DNA from: Dolomedes plantarius
Lineage: Eukaryota > Arthropoda > Arachnida > Araneae > Dolomedidae
Length of the DNA stretch: 64,000 bases
Direction: 5' to 3'
NCBI GenBank assembly: GCA_907164885.2
Contig: OU015493.1
Coordinates: 119,312,693 to 119,376,692, forward strand
Of this stretch, positions 33,809 to 44,779 are shown piece after piece. The position numbers were made by a program, and so were the translations under genes. Numbering within the stretch: position 1 is the stretch's first letter; the number at the start of each line of letters is the position of its first letter. The notes below the pieces were generated by a model. The model had not been told where the DNA came from, did no database searches, and saw nothing but the letters and a program-made list of their open reading frames with translations.

Positions 33809-36800
33809 ATGGAGCAGCAAATTGCTGAATTATTGCGTCAAAATCAGGAACTGATTCGAGCTTTGCAAAATAAAGAAAACGGTTCTCATAATAAAGTTAC
33901 CGTACAGTTTGAGAAGTTCAATGAAGAATATGAAAACTTCGATAGTTTTATTGAACGTTTTGAAACATACCTTGATGTGCAACAAGTAACGGTTGATAAA
34001 AGGGCTAAAGTTTTTATTTCATCACTTAGTCCGAAGTTATATCAATTGCTAAAAAATCTGCTGGCTCCTGACATCCCTTCTGACCAAAGTTTAGAGAAAT
34101 TAAAAGATGTTCTTAAAAAACATTTGACTCCTAAACCTTTAATTATCCCTTCCCGCCATAAATTTCTTAATCGTAAACAGAATGAGGGGGAAAGTATAAA
34201 TAACTACATAGCGGAACTCAGAGCACTTGCAATAAATTGTGACTATGATAATAATATGTTGAATATTATGTTACGCGATGTGTTTGTTAGCGGCTTAAAA
34301 GATAAGGCAATTTTAGATAGATTATTTGAAGAGGATAATATTGATCTAGAGAAAACTTTACAAATTGCGTTAGCTATGGAAAAGGCATTTAGAGGGGCAA
34401 ATGATGTTATGGGTCGTTCTTCTGGAATCAATGTAATAAATGTAGGGAAAAAAAATAAACCTTACATGAAATCAAACAAGAAACAAAATTTTGTGGAAAA
34501 GCAGAAGAAAGGTGACTTTTGTACGCGGTGCACAGGTACAAACCATAATAAACAAAATTGTAAATTTATTTCTAGTAAATGCAATTTTTGTTCGAAGATC
34601 GGGCATATCCAAAAGGCATGTTTTTTTGCAAAGAAAGCTAATGCCACATCTGTGAAACAAAAACAGGTAAATTTAAATGAGGTTAATCAAAACCAAAACC
34701 AAGTTCCGTTGTATAAATTGAATTCTGATGAAGGTACATTACGTGAGGAAAAACCGAAACGACCTCCAATAATGATCAGTTTAAAAATTGAGAATAAAAA
34801 CTGTGTAATGGAATTAGATACGGGGGGAACGGTAAGCGTAATGAGTATAAGAAATTTCAGGGAAATTTCAAATAAGAAAATTCAACCTACTAACTTAGTT
34901 TTTCGAACTTATAAAGGTGACGCATTGGTACCCATGGGGTATGTCACTGTGAAAGTAGAATATAAAAATCAAACTTTGAATTTGAACTTGTACATTGTAA
35001 AGGAAAACTTGGATACGATTCTAGGTCGCGAATGGCTTTATAAGATAAATCTTGATTGGAATGCCATAAAAACATTAAAAGTGGAAACGAAAGTGAACTT
35101 AAATAAACTTTTGGAGGAATATAAAGAAATTTTTGATAACAAACTTGGGGAAATAAACAACCATGAAGTTCAGTTGGAATTGAAACCAAATGTCAAACCA
35201 AAATTTTGTAGGTTTAGAACGGTACCCTTTGCTCTAAAAAGTCGAGTCGAAAACGAAATCGAAAGACTAGAAAAAGAGGGCATCATAGAAAAGGTAGAAA
35301 GTTCGGAATGGGCTACGCCTGTGGTACCAATTGTTAAGCCGGATGGTAGCATACGTCTATGTGCGGATTATTCAGTTACCCTAAATCCAAATTTAATTGT
35401 ACCTCAGCACCCCTTACCAAGACTCGAAGAAATATTCACAAGCTTGAATGGGGGAAAACAATTTTCAAAAATAGACTTCAAACATGCATATTTGCAAATG
35501 CAAGTTCATCCTGAAAGTCAAAAATTGTTAACAATTAACACGCATAAAGGATTGTTTATCTGTAAAAGGCTGATGTATGGGTTAAATGGAGCACCTGCCA
35601 TTTGGCAGCGCTATGTTGATGGGTTGTTTCATGGCATAGACGGTGTTAAGGTATTTATGGATGATGCGAGAATCACCGGAGTTGACGAAAGTTCACATTT
35701 TAAAGCTTTAGAAATTTTTTTCAAAAAGTGTAAAGAACATGGCCTAAAACTCAATTTAAGTAAAAGTCAGTTTTTTCAAAATGAGATTAATTTTCTGGGA
35801 CATAAAATTGATTCTAATGGATTACACAAAACTGATGAAAAAATTTCTGCTATTGTGAAAGCCCCAGTACCTAAGGATGTACAGGAAGTAAAGAGTTTTT
35901 TGGGATTGGTAAATTTCTATGGGAAATTCTGTCCAAATTTGGCTACTATAGCAAATCCTCTAAATAACTTAACTAAAAAGGGAATCAAATTTAATTGGTC
36001 TAGGGGTTGTCAGGATGCTTTTGATCAAATAAAAAAAGAAATCTGTTCACCTAGAGTGCTGGTTCATTATGAACCAAACTTACCTCTATTGCTGGCAACT
36101 GATGCTTCACCAGTTGGTGTAGGTTGTGTGTTATCTCACCTACTGCCAGATGGAACAGAAAGACCAATAGCCTTTGCATCAAAGACTTTAACGAAAACAG
36201 AACAGAAATACTCCCAAATTGACAAAGAAGCTCTTGCAATAGTATGGGCAGTAAAGAAATTTTATTTGTATTTAAAAGGCAGAAGATTCACCTTGATAAC
36301 CGATCATAAACCGTTAGTTGCAATATTTGGATCAAAGCGAGGACTCCCAATACTAACAGCTACCAGACTTTTACATTATGCACTAACCTTGCAGTCTTTC
36401 CAGTTTGACATAGTTTATCGAAATACTAAAGACCACGGGAATGCAGATTTTCTCTCTCGATTTCCCAAAACTTCAGAAGAATTAGAAGTTAAAGACGACA
36501 TTACGATGTTCCAGATGTCGCAAATTGAAACCCTACCTATCACTTCAAAGGATTTGCGGGAAGCAACAGGGAAGGATGAGGAATTGGGTCTACTTTTGGA
36601 AGCCTTGAGGAAGGGCCAAAATTTAGAAGGGAGAGAAGCCCAATATACCATAGAAGATGGATGTATTATGTACGGGCAGAGAGTTTGTATTCCAAAGAGA
36701 TACCAGAAAAATGTCTTAGAAGAGTTGCACCAAGGGCATCTGGGTATGGTTAAGATGAAGGCGATTGCCAGGTCGTTCGTTTATTGGAAAAACATCGATA

Positions 36801-37927
36801 AAGACATCGAAGAAGCTGCAAGAAATTGTGTTGACTGTGCCAGACATAAAGCTGATCCTGCGAAAGTGAAAGTCCATCATTGGGAATACCCGAGTACGCC
36901 CTGGGAGCGTGTGCATTTGGATTTTGCTGGTCCTATATTTGAATATATGTTCCTGTTAATAGTGGATGCACATTCCAAATGGTTGGAAGTTTATCCGATG
37001 AAGAAAACCACAACAAACAAAACCATCGAGTGTCTCAGAGACTGCTTTGCGAGATTTGGGTTGCCGGTTGTACTAGTAAGTGACAACGGACCACAGTTTT
37101 CATCTTACGAATTTCAGAGATTTATGCTGAATAATGGCATAAAACACAAAACTAGCGCACCATTCAAGCCGTCGAGCAATGGTCAAGCCGAACGCTATGT
37201 GTATACACTGAAGCAATCACTGAGAGCAATGCAAAATTATGATGGTAGTATAGAACAGAAACTAAGTACATTTCTATTGCAATACAGGAAAGCTCCAAAC
37301 GTTACGACAATGCACAGTCCATCCATGCTATTCTTAAAACGTGATATTAGAACAAGGCTTGATTTACTTTTACCTGACTTAAAATCAAGAATCCAGGAAA
37401 GGGTAAGAAAGGGTGTATTTGAATTTCAAGATAGAAAATTCAATATTGGTGATTCTGTGGCAGTCAGAGATTACCGAGCAACTAATTCAAAATGGAAGTT
37501 TGGACGGGTTGTAAATCAAGACGGTGCTCTCCACTATACCATTGATGTTCAAGGCATACTAGTGAGAAGGCATGTTGATCAAATTCGTTCAGTGGGGAAT
37601 AAAGTGCAAGAAAGTGATTCCGTACGAAATGTATTTCGTAGGTTCCCTACTGGAAATTTTACTGAGAATGCCTCAGAAGTCCAGCACGGTGATAGTCCTA
37701 CCTCTCATCAGGGCCCAAATAAAAAGGCTGAAGTTCCAGCTTCACCAGCAGTGTCATCAGCTGATATCCCTGTTCAGGACTCATCACCAGTGCACTCAAA
37801 ACCGTCATCGACTCAAACCAGTACACCTTCAAGCCAGTCTAGTACACCACCAGTGCGCGACATCCCAAGCCATGTGCCTAGACGCTCTGGAAGAATCCGA
37901 AGACCACCCCAGAGACTTGATCTTTAA
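33809..37927 (+). CDS. Gag-Pol polyprotein of Ty3-type retrotransposon
   Basis: A single 1372-codon frame with no frameshift between gag and pol. Residues 1-230 are a retrotransposon Gag capsid-like region. Two CCHC zinc knuckles (C-x2-C-x4-H-x4-C) lie at about 238-251 and 258-271. An aspartic protease with D-T-G-G at 337 follows; the usual motif is DTGA/S. Reverse transcriptase spans roughly 490-660, with F-M-D-D around 616-619. RNase H (about 760-880) has TDAS, KEAL and TDHK acidic residues. Integrase starts with an HHCC zinc site (H974, H977, C1007, C1010), then a DD35E core (D1038, D1092, E1128). A Ser/Pro/Thr-rich tail ends the protein. The frame is fully open and all catalytic residues look present, so it may be active. 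It copies the element RNA to DNA in Gag particles and integrates it. Confidence 0.96.
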   Translation: MEQQIAELLRQNQELIRALQNKENGSHNKVTVQFEKFNEEYENFDSFIERFETYLDVQQVTVDKRAKVFISSLSPKLYQLLKNLLAPDIPSDQSLEKLKDVLKKHLTPKPLIIPSRHKFLNRKQNEGESINNYIAELRALAINCDYDNNMLNIMLRDVFVSGLKDKAILDRLFEEDNIDLEKTLQIALAMEKAFRGANDVMGRSSGINVINVGKKNKPYMKSNKKQNFVEKQKKGDFCTRCTGTNHNKQNCKFISSKCNFCSKIGHIQKACFFAKKANATSVKQKQVNLNEVNQNQNQVPLYKLNSDEGTLREEKPKRPPIMISLKIENKNCVMELDTGGTVSVMSIRNFREISNKKIQPTNLVFRTYKGDALVPMGYVTVKVEYKNQTLNLNLYIVKENLDTILGREWLYKINLDWNAIKTLKVETKVNLNKLLEEYKEIFDNKLGEINNHEVQLELKPNVKPKFCRFRTVPFALKSRVENEIERLEKEGIIEKVESSEWATPVVPIVKPDGSIRLCADYSVTLNPNLIVPQHPLPRLEEIFTSLNGGKQFSKIDFKHAYLQMQVHPESQKLLTINTHKGLFICKRLMYGLNGAPAIWQRYVDGLFHGIDGVKVFMDDARITGVDESSHFKALEIFFKKCKEHGLKLNLSKSQFFQNEINFLGHKIDSNGLHKTDEKISAIVKAPVPKDVQEVKSFLGLVNFYGKFCPNLATIANPLNNLTKKGIKFNWSRGCQDAFDQIKKEICSPRVLVHYEPNLPLLLATDASPVGVGCVLSHLLPDGTERPIAFASKTLTKTEQKYSQIDKEALAIVWAVKKFYLYLKGRRFTLITDHKPLVAIFGSKRGLPILTATRLLHYALTLQSFQFDIVYRNTKDHGNADFLSRFPKTSEELEVKDDITMFQMSQIETLPITSKDLREATGKDEELGLLLEALRKGQNLEGREAQYTIEDGCIMYGQRVCIPKRYQKNVLEELHQGHLGMVKMKAIARSFVYWKNIDKDIEEAARNCVDCARHKADPAKVKVHHWEYPSTPWERVHLDFAGPIFEYMFLLIVDAHSKWLEVYPMKKTTTNKTIECLRDCFARFGLPVVLVSDNGPQFSSYEFQRFMLNNGIKHKTSAPFKPSSNGQAERYVYTLKQSLRAMQNYDGSIEQKLSTFLLQYRKAPNVTTMHSPSMLFLKRDIRTRLDLLLPDLKSRIQERVRKGVFEFQDRKFNIGDSVAVRDYRATNSKWKFGRVVNQDGALHYTIDVQGILVRRHVDQIRSVGNKVQESDSVRNVFRRFPTGNFTENASEVQHGDSPTSHQGPNKKAEVPASPAVSSADIPVQDSSPVHSKPSSTQTSTPSSQSSTPPVRDIPSHVPRRSGRIRRPPQRLDL

Positions 37928-37928
37928 T

Positions 37929-37942
37929 AAAGGGGGAGGAGA
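37929..37942 (+). promoter_or_regulatory. Polypurine tract
   Basis: AAAGGGGGAGGAGA lies directly before the 3' LTR. It would prime plus-strand DNA synthesis. The ORF stop codon overlaps the region just upstream. Confidence 0.92.
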
Positions 37943-38161
37943 TGTAGTGTAGTAACTCTAACTGCTAACGTCCATGGACAGTTTAACTGTGACCGAGAGA
38001 GTACGCGGAATAGGGAAGCGCGGAAAGTTTCGCTTTCACTCTGTAACTATGTTTCTTGTCAGTGTCGTGTTGTATATAGATGTACCATAGAATTTGATTA
38101 AATGTATGATAAATATGATAAAGAGCATTGATTAACACACACACAAAAGTCGGCCACGACA
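37943..38161 (+). repeat. 3' LTR
   Basis: 219 bp, apparently identical to the 5' LTR, followed by the ATTTC target duplication at 38162-38166. Confidence 0.97.
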
Positions 38162-38389
38162 ATTTCTTTTTTCTTTTTTGGTCTCAAGAAATTCTAAATA
38201 AGGAAACTCGTTATATGCATAGGTTAGTTTTACGTTTAGTTGCGTAATAGGTAAAAATTACGAACTGTCTTCCAATGCAATATTTCCATAATTTTAAACA
38301 AGTTTATTGCAATAATAACCCTAAAGCACGTGGATGTGCTTTCTTAAACACAAGTGTAATGATGCTGTATAACGAGTCATATTTATGTA

Positions 38390-38724
38390 CAGTCGAACCA
38401 CGTTATAGCGAACCCGGTGTATAACGAACTAACGGATATAACGAACAAAAATTTTGGTCCCGCCATTTTCCTATTGTACGTAATTTAATTAGTATTTTGT
38501 CAGTTTAATGTTATCGGTTTTAGTCGATTTAATTCATTAATGATAATTTTTAATAGATTTCATCATTTATTTTAATACATTATTATTGAATACACATTGC
38601 AAATAATGAGTTATACATTTTGTGAACTGTAGCATTTTTCTTAACGGTTCGGATATAGCGAACCACCGGATAAAGCGAACAAAACCTTTGGTCCCATGAA
38701 GTTCGTTCTAACGGGGTTCGACTG
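38390..38724. mobile_element. Pogo/Tigger-like MITE, second family
   Basis: 335 bp between TA dinucleotides. Ends CAGTCGAACCACGTTATAGC and, inverted, CAGTCGAACCCCGTTAGAAC. Internal repeats TATAACGAAC and TATAGCGAACC recur. Non-coding. Confidence 0.88.
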
Positions 38725-39624
38725 TAGTACTAAAGCTCCTGATTTGTTTGTTTATAGCAAAATGCAGAAAAAATAGTGCACAATATCGCCATATTTAGAA
38801 TACACAGCATCTCTGAAACGAGTAGATAAACATTTTAAAAATTTCCGTTTTTAAAATCGGGACAGAGTTTATCGAATATTTTTAGTCTTGCAGTAACAAT
38901 TAAACTGACATTTGAAAATTTTTTAGAATTGCGCTAATATTGGCGAAAAGATGCCAATCTTTGATCATTTCAAGAAATAAGATCAAAAGTTTCTAAATTT
39001 GGCGAGAAATCCTTTCCAAACGTAATAAAATTATCAACGGTAGTTAATCGGAGCTAAAAGTATTTTAAATCATTTTTACATCAGGTAAAAATATCAAATT
39101 TCACTGCTGCCATCTATCGGCTGAAAGGGAAAAGTTTTCTATGAAGCAAAAGTATTTTATTTTTTGAAAAATATCTTTAGTTCTGTTATTAGGGGTGGGT
39201 GGGGGAAGATGTTCGAGTATTTTTGGTCGTTTGCAGTTCATTTAACAAGCGTTATCAAAAAATGCTTCAGACCTTAGACAATTTACTTCTCAAGATAATA
39301 CGGAATAATGAATTCCGATCCTTGAATGATCAATAATTGTAGAGATATATGCATTCCAAAAATTTACTTAAAAATAAACCTAGTTCTGAGAACTAGAAGA
39401 GCTTGACTTTTTCATAACCCATAAAAAGTGAACGACCAATGATTTAAAAAACGGCCTCGTCATACTCTGAGCATAACTTAGTTAATCTTAAATATTCTGA
39501 ACACCGTAAGAAGAATGTATGTTTCACTGTACTTTCAACGAACTAGAGAAATTACTCAATCGAAACGCTTTTTTAAATTGAAAACAGTAACGCTAGAATA
39601 TAACCTTTTTTTCTAATTCGGCAG

Positions 39625-39825
39625 GCACTTATCCATAGGGTATCCGCCCAAACACACTGCTAGACTTGTTGGCTACCTCATTGTGGTAGTACCCAAAGGG
39701 CGAGACGATATTATTCCAAAGAGTGGGCAGTACTAAAAATCCCTGTCTTGGCCAGGATTCGATCCCTGGCCCAAGCGATGGAAACTTGCGTCGTTAACAA
39801 CTGCACAACACGGGCTGCTCAGAAC
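39625..39825 (-). repeat. tRNA-derived SINE, different family
   Basis: The minus strand reads AGCAGCCCGTGTTGTGCAGT then GGGCCAGGGATCGAATCCTG, an A-box-like region and a clear B box (GGGATCGAATCC). The body follows with GTACTGCCCACTC. It is distinct from the 25-kb SINEs. Confidence 0.6.
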
Positions 39826-39925
39826 ATAAAAATGAAATAATTAGTAAATAGGGATATACAATAAAATATATGTAATTCTCATTCGTTTTGAGCATCAAGT
39901 AATATTTCATAAATATATTAAAATG

Positions 39926-41063
39926 CAGTAAAACCTCGTTTATCCGGACTAACTGGGATCATAGGCAATCCGGACAATTGAAAATCCGGATAATAAGGGT
40001 AATAAGGAAAACATAATCCTTTACTAAGCAGAATTACGATAAAAAAAACTGTTTTGTAACAAAATTACATAGTATTGTTTACAAGGCATTAAAAAATATA
40101 AAAATAACTTTTTTGAGTGAATCCACGTCAACGCCCCGTGACACCCTAGTAAAGCTTTCTTAAGGGGGTTCAGGACACAAAATTGTTAAAATTTAAAAAA
40201 TTTTTTTATTCCATTAAAAATTTCTGTGTTCTTTTACACTTAAAATGACGTTTAAATCATGTTTCTATCTTAATTAGAACAGGAGAAATTTTTTTATTTG
40301 CAACATTCTAACAGTAGCCAGTCGGTGTTTAAACCTGAAAAGTGCGTTTATGTGCATGATGGGTTTTTTCTCCATTTCTCGTCTTTAAATTGTTATAAGT
40401 CAACAACCGTTAATGATAAATGGTTGAAACTTGGAACATGTCTTTTTCGACTATTTTACTTAAATTTTGATTCAGAAAATTTGAAAAAATATTTACTTTT
40501 GAAAATATGATTTTTTAAAAATAAGTTACATAATTTTTTTTGTAATTTTTAATTTAAATATTTTTAATTTTTTTAAAAATTAATATTTTTATAAATGCTG
40601 AATCAAAATTAAAACTTACATATTTCTGATTAATTAAATGGAAAAAATTGAAATTTGACAAAGAATATTTCGAGTTATAACAATTTTAAATTACTTAAAA
40701 AAATTTAAAATTTTTAAATTTTTAAAAAACTTATTGAGAAGTTTTATGATGTGATTTTGTTTACAAATTATATGGTTAACCATCACAAAAAAATTCAAAA
40801 TATTAAATCAATAAATAATTTTTTTTTTTAAATGTGTCTCGGACCCCCCACTCAACAAAAAGCATTTTATTACCATAATTTATTGTACAATCTATGCAGG
40901 AACTGTACATTGAATCAAACTAAAAAAGTGGATATTTGGCGTACTTCTTTATAGTTCTTGCTATCAAAGTTAAAAATTATTATCTAATGTGAACATTAAA
41001 TAATATAAAGTCTACAAATCTGACCCGGATTATCCGGAGATCCGGATCAACGAGGTTTTACTA
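39926..41063. mobile_element. Pogo/Tigger-like MITE, copy 2, with nested element
   Basis: Same family as 15499-15961 (CAGTAAAACCTCGTTTATCC ends, right end CGAGGTTTTACTA). A 686-bp TTAA element (40164-40849) interrupts it. Without that insert it would be about 450 bp, matching copy 1. Confidence 0.88.
40164..40849. mobile_element. TTAA-flanked element family B, copy 2, nested
   Basis: Inverted relative to 26337-27040. It begins GGGGGTTCAGGACACA after CTTAA and ends TGTGTCTCGGACCCCCC. The paralogous empty site is CTTTCTTAAACTCAAC at about 15735. The left TTAA is present but the right TTAA has been lost or mutated. Confidence 0.9.
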
Positions 41064-41143
41064 TATTTTGAAAGAAATTTTTATCTTTTTTAATTTTTAA
41101 AGACTGAATAGAACATAAATGGAAACTTTAGTCTCAGACTTAC

Positions 41144-41270
41144 CAATCACGCAGAAAGGACTCCTGAGGAACCTGAGCCGTCCCAACCACCCCTGGTAAC
41201 GTGAGCGGCAACCGGCGGACCAGAGGCGGAGGAAGAATTCGAACGTGAACCACACCACCATCACTATCTC
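41144..41270 (-). CDS. KCNQ: KCNQ exon encoding S2 and the start of S3
   Basis: This 127-bp exon runs from a TTTTCAG acceptor to a GTAAGT donor at 41143. It starts in phase 0 with EIVMVVWFTFEFFLRLWSAG and continues with the C-R-S-R-Y linker and LRFLRSPFCVI. This is the KCNQ S2 helix, with the acidic and aromatic residues of the gating-charge transfer centre (E at the start, F and E in the FTFEFF stretch). The basic S2-S3 loop (G-R-L-R-F) follows, a region implicated in PIP2 binding in this family. The exon ends one base into an Asp codon, completed by the next exon at 24202; this Asp is the conserved S3 acidic residue. Confidence 0.94.
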
Positions 41271-42389
41271 CTGAAAACAATGAAGAAGTACACATGAGCG
41301 AACGAAGGGATCTGTACGCCTTGCAACATTCCAATTTGCTCCAGGTTACACAAGAGTTAGAAACTTTAAAATATTTTACCTCGTAAGCTTTAAAATTATT
41401 TTTTCGCGTAAAAGCAGAAAAAAAAAACTCATAAGGAACATTAGTACGTATTTTGTTTTAATATACGTAGAGAAATATATAATTTTTAATTTCATTTTAA
41501 AATTAGATATTCCCCTGTCCTCTCATGTGTTTCTGATAAAAAAAAATTAAATTTTTTTAAATCAGAAACACATGAACAAAACATGAACTTCAGAAACAAA
41601 ATTTCAAGTCTTGCAGTTGAATATTTCCTAGGTATTGTTAAAAATCAGAGTGGCAGTCAAATTCAATAATAAAAAAATTTTTGATAAGCATCTTTATGAG
41701 CAAAAAAACAAATAGATTTTTAAACCTTATTATTTAATTTCTTTGTTTTATCAATTCATTATTGCTTATTTATATAACCTTTGATTAAAGTATTCAACTA
41801 CATTTGAAACTGGATGTAATTCCAGTCAATTAATAGAAATTTGACTTCACAGCTTGATTGATAATATTTAAAACCTGCTACACAGACACTGAAAAACCTG
41901 TATGTTTTTACCATGAACTTTTTTTTTATTTAGAAGGTTATTGTTGTGTAGATAAATTAACGTTTAATTTAATATAAGTATACTAAATAAGCATTCCTGT
42001 AACTGGTTTTAATTTCGGTTTTTAAATGATTGAACTTCAAATATAACAACTTTGTTTAAATATCCCTTTTAAGTCTACTCCAATTTGGATCAACAGGTTG
42101 TGATCTGATTTTTAATCGCCTAAATAATGTAAACGGGATTTGGGAAAAGTGCGAAATTTTCCTGAATCTCCAATGCATTACAAGGGTACATTGAGAATTG
42201 ATCATAACAAGTTTGTTTCTTTTATAAGTATTTTGATTTTCTTTTATATAAGTACTAGATTTATTACCCGGCTTCGCTCAGGATTCAGTTTCTGTTATAA
42301 CAACTCTTAAACAAATTAATTTAATATTTTGAGTCCTAAAAAATTCATTTATTAACTAATTTGTTGTTATTTTAATACTTGCCAGTGCA

Positions 42390-42512
42390 CAATATTTTTC
42401 GTTTCTTTTTTATCATCTGCGACAGTGTATAATTCTGATTAATTCCTTGCTCTAGACACTACCACATGTAGCTGACCATGCGAAAAACATTCTGCTGTCA
42501 GATCCAGTCCAA
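42390..42512 (-). pseudogene. PIF1-like helicase C-terminus, Helitron relic
   Basis: The minus strand reads GLDLTAECFSHGQLHVVVSR then ARN and a stop, followed in the same frame by ETKNIVHWQV. This corresponds to the last conserved PIF1/Helitron helicase motif (F-x-H-G-Q-L-Y-V-A-x-S-R) and the usual K-N-I-V-Y-x-E-V tail. Only about 40 residues remain, with an internal TAA, so it is non-functional. It identifies the element as Helitron-derived. Confidence 0.82.
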
Positions 42513-42887
42513 TGCTCTCTTCTTTTTGGGCATTTTAAAGCATTAATTTACAGCTAGTCAATAATGTTTGAATGGATTTATTATTATAGAAAAATAATCA
42601 ATAATGTTTGAATGGATTGAGAACACATTCAATATTAAAACACAGCAAATATGATAATTATTATAGAAAAAGTACATACACGTATTTCATGATTGTAATT
42701 TGTAGGCAATTAAATTACCTTAAAACAATGGATGCATGCATGGGTTGGAACAAGCAAGGAAGACAAAGCATTGGCCTTAAACATACATTTATTTGATAAC
42801 GCACAAATTTCAATTAAATTGTAATAGCTACTAGTACAATAATCTCTTTCATATTAACATTTTTACATATGAGACTCAGAAGCAGAG

Positions 42888-43535
42888 GCAAACTGTATTG
42901 TCAAAGTAATGATTTTTAGAGTCTATGGGGAGGCACTTACTACAGCTGAAGTATGCAGCGAGGAAATATGGCATCGACGACAGGGACCCAGAATCATGTC
43001 ATGTATAGGAACACCTTAGCGGGTTACTCGCACTTCTCCTAGACTCTGAGACAGACGAGACTCTCTATCATCTAAACTCTGAGGAAAAAAGTCAGATTGA
43101 TCTGGACCTCCTCTCCTATTCCTTTCGTCCTTGAAGGATCTGTTGTCCGTTTACAGGGGGGCCATTCTGGCCCGCCCTCATTTTCATTGGGCAGTGGGCT
43201 GCTTTTCTTTCAGTAGTTCCTGCCCCAATTGGTTCCTTATTAAACAGCCTCTGTCCATAGTCTACGAAGTACCTCCGCACCATAATTTTATTTTGCAATA
43301 CAACTTTGACCCTTATCATCTGAAGTTTTTACTGTGGGCCATAAAATAACGACCATCCATCTTGTAATATTTATAGACTTTAGATCGCTATCACTGTCCA
43401 CACCGACAGCTATTCTTCTATTACATCCTGGTTTACAAGCCTCCATTTACCCCTGCCTCTGCAGCCTTTACAATATATCCGTTATTGGCCACACACCGTG
43501 GGGAATTATACCATTCCACTTCTACATAATTCTTT
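42888..43535 (+). repeat. Repeat R3 copy inside the Helitron
   Basis: About 650 bp aligned in reverse orientation with 47505-48165. Shared blocks include GGAGGCACTTACTAC, TTGTCCGTTTACAGGGGGGCC, CATTGGGCAGTGGGCTGC and GTAGTTCCTGCCCCAATTGG. The frame that is open in the other copy has several stops here. Origin unknown. Confidence 0.75.
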
Positions 43536-44779
43536 CTCAAAACTAAATCGTCTGCTATGTTTCAATGTCACTTCAGTTATATAAATCATCGCGCCAAGGC
43601 AAAACGCACGTGTTTCTAGCTAAGTGAACGTGTCCTTCAGTATATTTGAGTTTGAACAGGTAGCTTGGGATAGTTTTAATGCATGAAATGGATTGAGAAC
43701 ACATTCAATGAAAATCAATGACTTTCCATCTTTATATTTTCATTTTTAAAAAGAAATATTTCGGCGTTGCCACGTATATGAAAATAATACATCAAATTCA
43801 TTCTTGCATGCGCCAATATATGAATAAATAACTTTTTAATTCATGTCTATTTATTTTTACGCAAATGTTATATTTTAATTGGCAACAAGGAAATGTTTCA
43901 ATGGCTTTGAACAAAATTATCCGTTGATACCACTCAAACTTGTTCTAACATAATTCAGAAATGGAACGTCATAGCGGGATGAAAATAGTCACATTCATCC
44001 TGATTTTCCAAGAACATTAAACCGTGTAAATTTCATCAAAGTAGGGCTCACGGTTCTTGAGTTTTTCTGACTCACACATACAGACACAACCGGTTTCTCG
44101 TTTCTGCTTTATATATAAGATTGGTTAAAATATTAACTATCGATTTGAAATTCATGCAAGTGGCTGCCAAATAATTAATATAAATTTAAATATTATACCC
44201 TTTTAGAGTGTTTTTATTTTTAAAAAAGTTAATTACTTTTTACTATATTCTATCCTACCCAATACAAGATGCCGGCATTCCGATATGCCGGGTTTGTACC
44301 ACTGAGTCCACTTTTTCACGAATTACACAGGAAGGGGGGGGGGGAAGTAAAGGAATGTTGAGCTATCCTCATCACCACAGCTAGAAGCCTGAGCGCGCAT
44401 AATACAATTATGTGGCGATGGCTGTATCACAAAAAATATTTACAAAGTAATAAAGTAAGATGCAAATCGGAAATAAAAATAACCTACAGTTCCAACTAGG
44501 TTAAATTTCGACATTGTGGAAATTGATTTATGAAAACACGGTTTTTTAACAAAAACTTCTTTAATATATATTAAAAATGAATAAAATTTCATTCATTATA
44601 CATGCTATGTATAGCAAATGATTTTCAAAAATAAAATTTCATACATAATAATAAACAAAAAAATAAGGTCAAAAATTAGATTTTCGTAACATACAAACTG
44701 AGAAATTGATTAATGAAATATCACATTTCATTAAAAAATTAATAGTTAGTATAAAGCCGCCTTTCTTCATCACTTCCTT

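Larger units (their letters stand above)
33457..38161 (+). mobile_element. Intact Ty3/gypsy-type LTR retrotransposon (K02A2.6-like)
   Basis: A complete element with two 219-bp LTRs (TGTAGTG...ACGACA), a primer-binding-site-like sequence 3 nt after the left LTR, a single gag-pol ORF and a polypurine tract abutting the right LTR. The 5-bp target duplication ATTTC flanks it (33452-33456 and 38162-38166). The two LTRs look identical base for base, so insertion was very recent. It lies antisense to KCNQ in the intron between the S2 and S3-S4 exons. I see no envelope gene. K02A2.6-like is my recollection of the closest protein family. Confidence 0.96.
42255..44120 (-). mobile_element. Helitron with both ends, non-autonomous
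   Basis: On the minus strand the 5' end is TCTTATATATAAAGCAGAAAC followed by GAGAAACCGGTTGTGTCTG (rightmost, 44120). The 3' end is GAGCGAAGCCGGGTAATAAA then TCTAG at 42255. It sits between host A and T, as Helitrons do. A helicase C-terminal relic lies near the 3' end. Repeat R3 occupies the middle. The Rep domain and most of the helicase are absent. Confidence 0.85.
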
